Shown: positions 1 through 7,300 of the stretch, piece by piece
Layout of the letters: every line of letters starts with the position of its first letter
How positions within the stretch are numbered: position 1 is the stretch's first letter
IMG/VR virus record: IMGVR_UViG_3300025000_000352
Span: 1-27,969 of that record
DNA length: 27,969 nucleotides
Source of the DNA: a virus
Strand: one strand, 5' to 3'
Translations under genes and position numbers: made by a program
The notes under the pieces: model-generated
What the model was told of the DNA's origin: nothing
Seen by the model: only the letters and a program-made list of their open reading frames with translations
Database searches by the model: none

Positions 1-72
1 AATAAAATGGGAAAGCCCATTCAACAATCGTATGTCGCTATTCAAGGAACCTTTTCATGTCGAGGCAATTAG
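1..72 (+). CDS. 3' end of an unidentified upstream phage gene (partial)
   Basis: The first forward frame is open from the window edge and ends at TAG (70-72), giving about 23 C-terminal residues that finish in FSCRGN. The next gene starts 16 bases before this stop, the same kind of overlap seen between other genes here, which supports a real upstream gene. Its ribosome binding site (AAGGAA at 44-49) lies inside this tail. The fragment is too short to recognise a family. Its position before a P-loop ATPase and an exonuclease suggests a replication or recombination gene, which is inference only. Confidence 0.4.
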   Translation, partial: NKMGKPIQQSYVAIQGTFSCRGN

Positions 73-1328
73 ATAATTGGCTATCTCACTATATGAAATA
101 TACTCAGCGAACAGAGCCACCAGAACTATACCATCTTTGGAGCGGACTGACAGCCATTAGTTCTGCCTTACGAAGAAAGTGCTATTGTAACTGGGGTGCA
201 CTTCGTGGTCATGTTTATCCAAACTTATTCGTATCTCTTGTCGGTCCACCTGGAGGACGGAAAGGCACAGCCATGAAAATTGCAAAGAGCTTTGTACAAA
301 AACTAGACGTTAATATCGGTGCAGATTCACTAGGCTCAACTCAGGCGTTGTATAGAGAACTCATGGACAGCGAAGATACTTATGTCGATCATGCTGGACT
401 TACTCGCAAGCATAAGAGCGTATCAATCTGGTCAGAAGAATTTCAAGTCTTCTTGAACGATAGAGACCAGATGCTTCTCGCATCCCTGACTGACCTGTTT
501 GATTGTGCAGATACTTGGAAGTATAAAACCCTAGCAAGAAAGACTGAAGACATATCCAATTGTTGGCTAACGCTTTTTGGATGCATAACTCCTAGTTTGT
601 TGCAATCTAAGTTGAGTCAAGATGCAGTCGGTGGAGGCTTGATATCTCGGATCATTTTCGTAGTTGGCCAGGGTCCAAAGCAAAGAAGAGCTTTACAGTT
701 CTTGACTGAAGAGGAGGAAGAGACACAAAAGAATTTAGAAAACGATCTCCAGGAAATTGCAAACTTATCTGGACAATTCACCCTAAGTAAGGATTTTCTC
801 AAAACTTATGTTCGTTGGTATGAACAAGACTATGACGAGTCAGGTGTGCCAAGTGAGCGATTTCTAGGTTACAATCATAGGCGGCCACTTCATTTGAATA
901 AGGTCTGCATGCTTGTATGTGCCGCCGAGTCTGACAACATGATCATCACGGCTGAGCATTTCGAGCAAGCCTTGGCAATAATGCAAGCAACAGAACTTGA
1001 GATGCCAAACGCTTTCTATGGACTTGGCTTATCCAGTCAAGCTAACATTTATGCAAAAATACTTTCATTCATTGATAGTCACGAATCTTTTGAATGGACA
1101 GAACTGGTTAGAAACTTCCACTTGGATGTAGACAACATACCTCAGTTACGTGGCTATGTTGAAATGGCTGAGCAATCTGGAATACTTAAAGCCGAGAATT
1201 CTGCCACTACTTGCAGATATACTACAATTCGTAAGCAACAAAAGCTTCGTGATCCAACGTATCTTGACAGAACAATATTTAGATTGATGGATAGGAATGT
1301 GATTAAAAATCAAATGGAGAAAAACTGA
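57..1328 (+). CDS. DUF3987-like P-loop ATPase, probable phage replication protein
   Basis: This 423-residue protein has a Walker A-like loop at residues 63-71 (GPPGGRKGT). A Walker B-like hydrophobic strand ending in two glutamates follows at about 122-128 (SVSIWSEE), then a GGGLISR segment near 192-198 that resembles a sensor/arginine-finger region. This order matches the DUF3987-type ATPases of phages and mobile elements, often found as the helicase-like half of primase-helicase proteins. No primase domain is present, so priming may be encoded elsewhere. The start is ATG 57, preceded by AAGGAA about seven bases upstream. It ends directly against the next gene, whose ribosome binding site (GGAGA, 1316-1320) lies in its last codons. 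The family call is fairly sure; the exact enzymatic role is inferred. Confidence 0.7.
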   Translation: MSRQLDNWLSHYMKYTQRTEPPELYHLWSGLTAISSALRRKCYCNWGALRGHVYPNLFVSLVGPPGGRKGTAMKIAKSFVQKLDVNIGADSLGSTQALYRELMDSEDTYVDHAGLTRKHKSVSIWSEEFQVFLNDRDQMLLASLTDLFDCADTWKYKTLARKTEDISNCWLTLFGCITPSLLQSKLSQDAVGGGLISRIIFVVGQGPKQRRALQFLTEEEEETQKNLENDLQEIANLSGQFTLSKDFLKTYVRWYEQDYDESGVPSERFLGYNHRRPLHLNKVCMLVCAAESDNMIITAEHFEQALAIMQATELEMPNAFYGLGLSSQANIYAKILSFIDSHESFEWTELVRNFHLDVDNIPQLRGYVEMAEQSGILKAENSATTCRYTTIRKQQKLRDPTYLDRTIFRLMDRNVIKNQMEKN

Positions 1329-1952
1329 ATGACACCAGCTACAAAAGTACTATTCTTTGACACTGAAACTTCCGACTTTATTAAAAAAGCTCTTTCTGCC
1401 AATGATCCCGAGCAGGCCTGGACAGTACAGATTGGAGCAATTCTTGCCAGCCAAGAAGAAGAATTTGATCAAATGAATGTCATCATCAAAAGTAATGGAC
1501 GCTCAATGAATTATTATGCTCAAGAAGTACATGGCATCACCATTGAACGAGCCGACACTGAAGGAATAGACGAACTTGAAGCTGCTGAACAATTTGGCTT
1601 AATGCTTAGGCAGGCAGATTTAATCGTCTGTCATAACTTTGCCTTTGATTGGAACTACGTTTACCAGATGATGGAACGAAACCTGGAAGAGTTGTCTGAC
1701 CTGGCTAGAAGTGCATTCTATCTTGATCTTCCAAACCATTGTACTATGAAAGATAAGGCAGTCGTCAAAATGTGTGGACTGAAAAACAAGGCTGGAAAAC
1801 CAAAATGGCCAAAGCTAAGTGAGCTTTATGAATACTTATTTGGTGAAAGTTTTGAAGGTGCACATGACGCTTATGAGGATATTAGTGCAACTAAGAGATG
1901 CTTTTTTGAGTTGGTGATTAGAGGAATTGTTACTCCTAACTTAGAGGGTTAA
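1329..1952 (+). CDS. DnaQ-like DEDDh 3'-5' exonuclease
   Basis: The 207-residue protein shows the full exonuclease signature of the DnaQ/RNase H-like fold. ExoI is FFDTET with D11 and E13. ExoII is HNFAFDW with D107. ExoIII is AHDAYED with H179 and D184. The histidine five residues before the last aspartate makes it a DEDDh enzyme, so it should be a two-metal 3'-5' exonuclease acting on single-stranded or mismatched DNA ends. No polymerase domain is fused, so it could be a separate proofreading subunit, a recombination exonuclease or a host-DNA degrading enzyme. The ATG follows the upstream stop with no gap, which indicates translational coupling with the ATPase. All catalytic residues appear intact. 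Confidence 0.88.
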   Translation: MTPATKVLFFDTETSDFIKKALSANDPEQAWTVQIGAILASQEEEFDQMNVIIKSNGRSMNYYAQEVHGITIERADTEGIDELEAAEQFGLMLRQADLIVCHNFAFDWNYVYQMMERNLEELSDLARSAFYLDLPNHCTMKDKAVVKMCGLKNKAGKPKWPKLSELYEYLFGESFEGAHDAYEDISATKRCFFELVIRGIVTPNLEG

Positions 1953-1953
1953 T

Positions 1954-2124
1954 ATGGATAGAAATATAATGCTATCTTATCTTAGAAACCCATACGGTAT
2001 TGATGAACTTGAATTACGTACAGCAAGATTGCAAGCAGCTGATGAACTTGAAAGACTTTATAAGATTGAAAAAGGCTTAAAAGATATTGTATCAAAAATA
2101 GAAAACCATAATAATGGAGTTTAA
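1954..2124 (+). CDS. Small unidentified protein, 56 residues
   Basis: A short frame starts at ATG 1954, one base after the exonuclease stop, with GAGGG (1944-1948) correctly spaced upstream, and ends at TAA 2122-2124. The product begins MDRNIMLSYLRNPYG and continues as a charged, probably helical segment rich in E, L and K (about residues 17-50). I do not recognise it. The good ribosome binding site, the tight packing and the fact that the next gene's site (GGAG, 2116-2119) sits in its end make it a likely real gene. A small helical protein that binds a partner from the same operon is possible, but nothing shows it. Confidence 0.65.
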   Translation: MDRNIMLSYLRNPYGIDELELRTARLQAADELERLYKIEKGLKDIVSKIENHNNGV

Positions 2125-2126
2125 CT

Positions 2127-2459
2127 ATGCAAATTGATCCTTGTCCATCGGAAGAAGATTATGATTCTGGGCCTTCATTACGTGCATCAGAATGGTTAAG
2201 TTTTAGTAAAAGAGTATTCAATCATATTGAATCTTATACTGTGCCACAATACGGAGATAAAGGCTCAGATCAATGTTCAGAATTTAGCGAAGCTGACTTT
2301 ATTACCCAGATGAAAAAATACCTCAATCGTTATGGAAAGAACTCTCGTGAAGGCCAACAGAAGCTTGACCTGTTAAAGATTGCACACTATGCAGGGATGC
2401 TTTATACAAAACTAGCTGAAGAATCACAAGAACTTGATAAAATAATCATGCATGAATAA
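2127..2459 (+). CDS. Conserved-looking phage hypothetical protein, 110 residues
   Basis: It starts at ATG 2127 with GGAG seven bases upstream. The N-terminus is acidic (MQIDPCPSEEDYDSG). The C-terminal half (about residues 60-105) carries a pattern of the type KYLNRYGKNSREGQ...LLKIAHYAGMLYTKL, an all-alpha segment seen in small phage proteins of nucleotide-metabolism neighbourhoods. I cannot assign a family with confidence. A role linked to nucleotide pools or replication would fit the neighbouring ATPase, exonuclease and ThyX-like genes, but this is inference from position. Confidence 0.7.
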   Translation: MQIDPCPSEEDYDSGPSLRASEWLSFSKRVFNHIESYTVPQYGDKGSDQCSEFSEADFITQMKKYLNRYGKNSREGQQKLDLLKIAHYAGMLYTKLAEESQELDKIIMHE

Positions 2460-2467
2460 GGATCTTT

Positions 2468-2665
2468 ATGGAAATCCAAAAGTTTATAATCACTATTCAG
2501 TGGGGAAAAGGCCTACATTATGTCGCATCTACTTGTGCAACTGAAAAGCGAGCAGCAGAATTAGTTGCTTTTCATACTGGAAAATGTGATAAATTAAAAC
2601 TTAAAACTAGACGTGGAGCTAAAGCAACTGTTCGATCATGGCAATTAGTAACAGAGTCTAAGTGA
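2468..2665 (+). CDS. Small basic unidentified protein, 65 residues
   Basis: ATG 2468 follows the previous stop by eight bases, with AAGGA in that gap. The product starts MEIQKFIITIQWGKGLHYV, an amphipathic beta-like segment, and then becomes strongly basic (KLKLKTRRGAKATVR near residues 43-57). A nucleic-acid-binding role is conceivable from the charge, but no motif is visible. Its TGA (2663-2665) overlaps the GTG start of the next gene, a typical coupled junction. Confidence 0.6.
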   Translation: MEIQKFIITIQWGKGLHYVASTCATEKRAAELVAFHTGKCDKLKLKTRRGAKATVRSWQLVTESK

Positions 2666-2913
2666 ATAAATTTATGAAGAAACTAACTGAATTAGACTTA
2701 CAAAATGCTTTAGATGAATGCGAATTACTACAGTTCAAATCTCACGGAGACTGGCTGGCTGGCATGATCAAACGATTGAATGCAGTACTAATGTTTAATG
2801 ATTGTACTGAATTAGTTGGAAATGCATTGCTAAAGAAAAAAGTTATTCCACCAATAAAGACTGTAGTAACGATTGGCAATTCTGTTGAACCCGAAGTTCC
2901 ATGTAAAACTTGA
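2662..2913 (+). CDS. Small unidentified protein, 83 residues (GTG start)
   Basis: The frame can begin at GTG 2662, overlapping the preceding stop codon (GTGA), or at the in-frame ATG 2674; neither has a strong ribosome binding site, so translation probably depends on coupling to the upstream gene. The N-terminal half is helical and charged (KKLTELDLQNALDECELLQF). The C-terminus is proline- and valine-rich and ends in CKT. No family is recognised. A short non-coding gap with its own ribosome binding site follows. Confidence 0.55.
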   Translation: MNKFMKKLTELDLQNALDECELLQFKSHGDWLAGMIKRLNAVLMFNDCTELVGNALLKKKVIPPIKTVVTIGNSVEPEVPCKT

Positions 2914-2924
2914 AGTGATTAACG

Positions 2925-2939
2925 ACACCTGGAGGGTGT
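2925..2939 (+). promoter_or_regulatory. Small hairpin holding a ribosome binding site
   Basis: In the 33-base gap before the gene at 2947, ACACC (2925-2929) can pair with GGTGT (2935-2939), leaving TGGAG in the loop. The ribosome binding site GGAGGG (2931-2936) is thus half in the loop and half in the stem. The stem is only five pairs and may form by chance. It could lower or modulate initiation of the 64-residue gene. Confidence 0.25.
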
Positions 2940-2946
2940 AATAAAA

Positions 2947-3141
2947 ATGCCTAACTTCAAAGATAACGTGTTGCAAAAACTTCAAGCCTTCTTACTTGAT
3001 CGTGAAAACGAACCAACTAGGGATGCAGCCAACGTAATAATTCCTAATGGTGTTACAGCAGCAGCAACTGTGCAGGCAATTAAAGATTGTATTAAAATAG
3101 TTGAAGGAACAAATAATGAAATCACACCTGAAAACACTTGA
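2947..3141 (+). CDS. Small unidentified protein, 64 residues
   Basis: ATG 2947 is preceded by GGAGGG at 2931-2936, the strongest ribosome binding site in this cluster. The product begins MPNFKDNVLQKLQAFLLDREN and has an alanine/valine-rich middle (AAATVQAIKDCIKIVEG, about residues 38-54). It is probably a small helical protein. The pattern is seen in short phage proteins, but I cannot name it. Its 3' end overlaps the likely start of the next gene (ATG 3116) by 26 bases. Confidence 0.6.
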   Translation: MPNFKDNVLQKLQAFLLDRENEPTRDAANVIIPNGVTAAATVQAIKDCIKIVEGTNNEITPENT

Positions 3142-3370
3142 TAGAGCATATATTAATGCACCATTGCTTCGAGAATTTCTTACTAAAGATTTAACGGATG
3201 CTAGTATAATTGCTATTGAGGAAAAGATTAAACAACTCTATAGTCAGATACGAGTTTTAGCTGAGATAAAAGTACAGTTAATGAATAGCCAAAAAGACTG
3301 CATAATTGATCCCAGAGAAGATTTGCATAATGATTTGATAGCAGCCTTAGCTCATGAGGATGGAGAATAA
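3116..3370 (+). CDS. Small unidentified coiled-coil-like protein, 84 residues
   Basis: A TTG at 3101 would lengthen the frame by five codons. ATG 3116 is the better start because AAGGA (3104-3108) sits seven bases before it. The product is helical and charged; the section near residues 35-62 (IEEKIKQLYSQIRVLAEIKV) has heptad-like spacing of hydrophobic residues. No enzyme motif is seen. It overlaps the previous gene by 26 bases and lies four bases before the ThyX-like gene. Confidence 0.6.
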   Translation: MKSHLKTLDRAYINAPLLREFLTKDLTDASIIAIEEKIKQLYSQIRVLAEIKVQLMNSQKDCIIDPREDLHNDLIAALAHEDGE

Positions 3371-3374
3371 TGAT

Positions 3375-4049
3375 ATGAAAATAACTGCAACCAAGATCAC
3401 TGATTTATCAGATGCTTATTTAGCTATTGAATCTACAATGAGATCTGGATTTACTGCTAAATGTTCACTTGATCAGTTATATAGATGGGAACATAGCCCA
3501 AGTAGAACGCAGTTATTTTGGATACACATGATGAATATTCCAACAAAAGTTAGTGTACATCTTGTGAGACATGCAGCAGTTGGCCAGCAACACTTCGTCA
3601 TGAGTAACAGGGCAGATCGTGGAGGGGCTGGTGATAATCAAGTCACAAGAAACAGTCCAGTAAATCATCGCATGTTGTTGAATGCCCAGCATTTGATTGA
3701 TATGAGTAGAAAGAGATTATGTTATCAGGCGAGTAAAGAAACACGTGATGTAATGCTGGAAATTCAAAAAGCAGTAGAAGGGATTGATAACGATCTTGCT
3801 AATTATATGGTTCCGAATTGTGTATATCGTGGGGGCTATTGCTGCGAGCCAAAACCCTGTGGGCAATATAATATTAAACGATATGATCCTACAGCTATAA
3901 CTAAAAAGATAAGTATAAAAGATCAAGAAAGTAAAATCCATCGGTGTAAAAAACATCATAAAGATTTTACTGGTAGCATTTGTCCTGAATGTGAAGATGA
4001 AGATTCGGATACCTTAGTTGCATATCACGAAGGAAGAGAGAATAAATAA
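3375..4049 (+). CDS. Divergent ThyX-like (flavin-dependent thymidylate synthase superfamily) protein
   Basis: ATG 3375 is chosen over two upstream in-frame ATGs because GGAG (3362-3365) is correctly spaced for it; the product is then 224 residues. Residues 65-79 (RHAAVGQQHFVMSNR) resemble the ThyX signature, in which flavin- and dUMP-binding residues follow an RH pair, but the usual RHR-S-S-RY pattern is degenerate. The segment NHRMLLNAQ...SRKRLCYQASKETRDV (98-125) fits the helical dUMP-side region of phage ThyX-like proteins. A cysteine cluster follows: C157, C162, then C191, H194, H195, C203 and C206. That last group looks like an added zinc ribbon, not a normal part of ThyX. It could make dTMP or a modified pyrimidine, or be a non-catalytic relative. 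Superfamily membership is likely; activity is uncertain. Confidence 0.65.
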   Translation: MKITATKITDLSDAYLAIESTMRSGFTAKCSLDQLYRWEHSPSRTQLFWIHMMNIPTKVSVHLVRHAAVGQQHFVMSNRADRGGAGDNQVTRNSPVNHRMLLNAQHLIDMSRKRLCYQASKETRDVMLEIQKAVEGIDNDLANYMVPNCVYRGGYCCEPKPCGQYNIKRYDPTAITKKISIKDQESKIHRCKKHHKDFTGSICPECEDEDSDTLVAYHEGRENK

Positions 4050-4070
4050 TAAAGCATAAGGAAAATAATA

Positions 4071-4304
4071 ATGAAAATCTATCGTTCGTATGGACAAGAT
4101 TCTAAATATGGTTTATTCGGAGTAACTGGAATTGATTTCTGTTGTGGTGCAATGGCAGAAGATATCTTATTTGGAAGAGTAAAAACAAGACAATGGACAG
4201 ATCATCCATTATATTTTGATGTAAAAGATTATCAACTATCTCATTGCGGTCATTGTGGAGCAAAAATTGAAGGTGAAGTTTATAGAGATTCTGATAAAAG
4301 TTAA
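4071..4304 (+). CDS. Small cysteine-rich unidentified protein, 77 residues
   Basis: ATG 4071 has AAGGAAA about ten bases upstream. The protein contains IDFCCGAM near residues 22-29 and HCGHCGAK near 59-66. Two cysteine pairs about 35 residues apart can form a zinc-binding site. It is the last gene of the rightward cluster and stops a few bases before the terminator. I do not recognise the family; a zinc-stabilised regulatory or nucleotide-metabolism accessory protein is possible. Confidence 0.6.
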   Translation: MKIYRSYGQDSKYGLFGVTGIDFCCGAMAEDILFGRVKTRQWTDHPLYFDVKDYQLSHCGHCGAKIEGEVYRDSDKS

Positions 4305-4307
4305 AGT

Positions 4308-4345
4308 AAAAAAGCCAGAGGTTACGTTGAATTGTAACCTCTGGC
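4308..4345 (-). terminator. Intrinsic terminator between convergent operons
   Basis: GCCAGAGGTTAC (4314-4325) and GTAACCTCTGGC (4334-4345) form a perfect 12-bp stem with an eight-base loop. Six A residues (4308-4313) on the + strand give a six-U tail to a leftward transcript, so the signal is oriented to end the long - strand virion operon just after the stop of the 2385-residue gene. In the rightward direction the stem is followed by AACTTGCTT, a poor U tract, so it may only partly stop the + strand cluster. Confidence 0.9.
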
Positions 4346-4352
4346 AACTTGC

Positions 4353-7300
4353 TTATTGCACCGTACCTGTAACGTCAAAATATCTTTTCAAGATCACCTC
4401 TCGTTGCTGCTGCAACTGTCCAAGCCTTTCCCGAACATTTGTTGTCTGGTCAATCTTTTTCAGCTTATTAATTACTGCCTGGTTCCGATTGAGAGCACTC
4501 TGAAAATTTTCATGCAACTTCATTTGCTTAAAGCCATCCAGGTTTGAATTCAAGAAAGTGCGCTTGTCTTCAGAATTTTCAAGCTGCTTCTTGAATACAT
4601 CTACTTCCTTACTGACCTTACCAAACTCTTGTTCATTGCTAGACTTTTTGTAATCCTCTCCTCTGCCGTAATGCCAATAATAAATCTTACCACCAATCGG
4701 GATAGACTCTACAATTCTTGAGTGATCAAAATCTATTGTATCTCCCGTAATGTATGCTCCATACAATTGGTTAAGGTCCTTACTGATGGAGTTTACAAAT
4801 CTGAATGGCGGCAAAATCTGCCCCATCAATCCAGATCCTAGACCTTCCCTAGTAGTCTGCATCCTTACAAACTTTGATGCTCCGCCCATGGTTAAGAAGT
4901 TTTCAATCACGTGATCTTCAAACTTAGTTTCTTTCCCAAGCAGCAAATCTTTAAGTTCATCCGCGCCTGCATTAGCCAGTGTAAGTAAACTCACCAGCTT
5001 GATCATATTACCAATTCCTTCAATAACCTGATCCCGTTCGCCACTCTTAATTTTGTGCCAAGCTTCATTTCTGAAAACATCAAATTGCTTGAGTGTGTAT
5101 GTCTTGAGCATATAAAACACTCGGCCATTTCCACTCTTGAGATATTGTTCTGACATTTCAGAAAGCGCTACAGGTTGAAAATCCAACAACCGATGGTATA
5201 ATAACATCTTTACGTTGTCTGTTGGATTGTTTGCGAGCAAATCATTTATTACACTCTCAGATTGTGTTCCAAAGATCGGCTTGATCTGCTTCAACAATGT
5301 CTGTCGCCCATCCGCTATGCTGGCCATAGTCTTGTAGTTGCTAAACGCATTGTTAATTAATGTTTCTTTTCCTATTGAATCAATGCGCTCAAGTTGCACT
5401 TTTTTGAATACCCAACTTACTGCATTCCCCAACGTAGTTCCGTCTGCAAACTCCTGAGCGATCCTCTCAATTCCTAAGTCTTCCTTAGTTATTTCAGACT
5501 TCTTAGTTATGGCTTTACCAACATTCTTAATCGTATCAGCTAGTCCACGTGGTGTCCATACTTTACCTACATACATCGCCCAAGCCAAATCTCCAATCTG
5601 AGTCAGTGCAGATATTGGTGATCCCATTACGTCTATGTATGACATATTTTTGTAGGCATTAACTATTCCTGTAGCTCCATGCTCGTGGAATCTTGCATCA
5701 AGAATATCCCTAACTACTTTTTCATCATCTGCCTGGATTCGCCCAGACATTCGTAGATCATTAATATAAGTGCCAATATTCTCAGTATAGTCACGCTGAA
5801 GTTTGTACTTATCTAATTCTTGTTCAATCCTAATTAGGTCGCCAGAAACATCTTCTATGCGTGCAGCATTGTTGGATTTTTCATACTCTGTAAGCATTAC
5901 CTGCTTTCGTTTCTTCTCAGCTTTCAGAGTTGCTATTCTTTCTGGAACCTTACCAAAGAATTTCCGTGCTTCTATTTTCTTAGTCATACTATAGATGTAT
6001 TGCATCAATGCTGCATCACTATCCATGTAGAACTTATTTAATTCTGGTGGAACAGTTTCATATTGCCTAGCTTGAATATTGCCTGGACCACCAATACCGA
6101 GGTTCCTCCCCAGGATTGTGTTGCTTGCAATATCTGCTGCCTGTTCAGGATATTCAATTTCAAACTTTTCTACAGTCATACCCAGTTTGTCTGCATAAAC
6201 TTTGATTGCATCAGTAATAACTGGTCGTTGAGAAATTCCTTTGGTTGCCTGCAAGAAGCCTTCCTGATCTTTAATTATGCGAGGCCAGTATTCTTCTATG
6301 AAGCCAACGTCGTAGCCAACATCAATTGCATCCTGTCTAATCTGATCTAGAACTGACCGCAGCTTTTCTTGATCAGCGGTCATGTTATATTTTGCTGCCA
6401 GTTCTTTTATCTTAACTTCGTCTGAGTTTCTCCTCGATGCATCCCAAATAAACTTGTCTTGTGGACTCATTTGTTTAGTCTTTTCCAGCAATGGATGTGC
6501 AATTCGTAAGGCAGTTACAATCTTTTGAGCAGTCCAAAAGTCGAGGTTTCTAATCTCTGCTCTGAGCATAGGATCTACATTTTTTAACCTGGTTGAAATC
6601 GATCCCAATCCCTTGTCGATAAGTTGCTTGATTTCATGCCCGCGCATACGAAGAGTCTGGCCGATTGTACGGACCAAACTATTTCGTTCAGTGAACATTT
6701 GATGATAAACATCATCGCTAATTTTCTGAACTGGAGTTTCACGAACCTCAAACATAGGCATACCTTCACGAAGTGCCTTAGATTTCATACGATTCGTAAT
6801 TGGAATAGAAAGCTGTTGTGTAGTATTATTATCTTCTCTAATACTAAAAGTCTTATCAGGATTCTTTTTACTAAAATGATCTAAATCTTCTTCAGCTTCT
6901 TTTAATGTATCAAATCCAAGAAAATCTTCTCCATTTGCAAGAAGAGTATATGAAATTTTCTTCTCACCAATATTAACTACTTCAACTCTTGCATTCCCCC
7001 ACTTGTTCTTATTGAATTCTGCATTAAAAGTATTCGGGAGTATTTTATCATAAAAAGCTTTCATACCTTCGCCGCCAACTTGAAGATCAAGACCTGAATA
7101 TTCTCCTCGTACCCAAGGTTGATTGATAATTTTATTAGTTAAATCCTGCCCAACTATATTAGGTAATTCTTCTTTTTGTATATCCTGTCTATCAACTATT
7201 CTTTGTCCATCTTTATAACCAAATATATTAACTGTACCGTCTGAATTCGTAAATGCTTCTATTTTATCAAAACTTTTACTTAATCCATATCTATCTGCCT

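Noticed and set aside
1-4304. Defence or anti-defence island in the cluster of tiny genes
   Set aside because: The small proteins carry no defence motif. They are in line with an ordinary phage early or middle operon, and no claim beyond unidentified can be supported.
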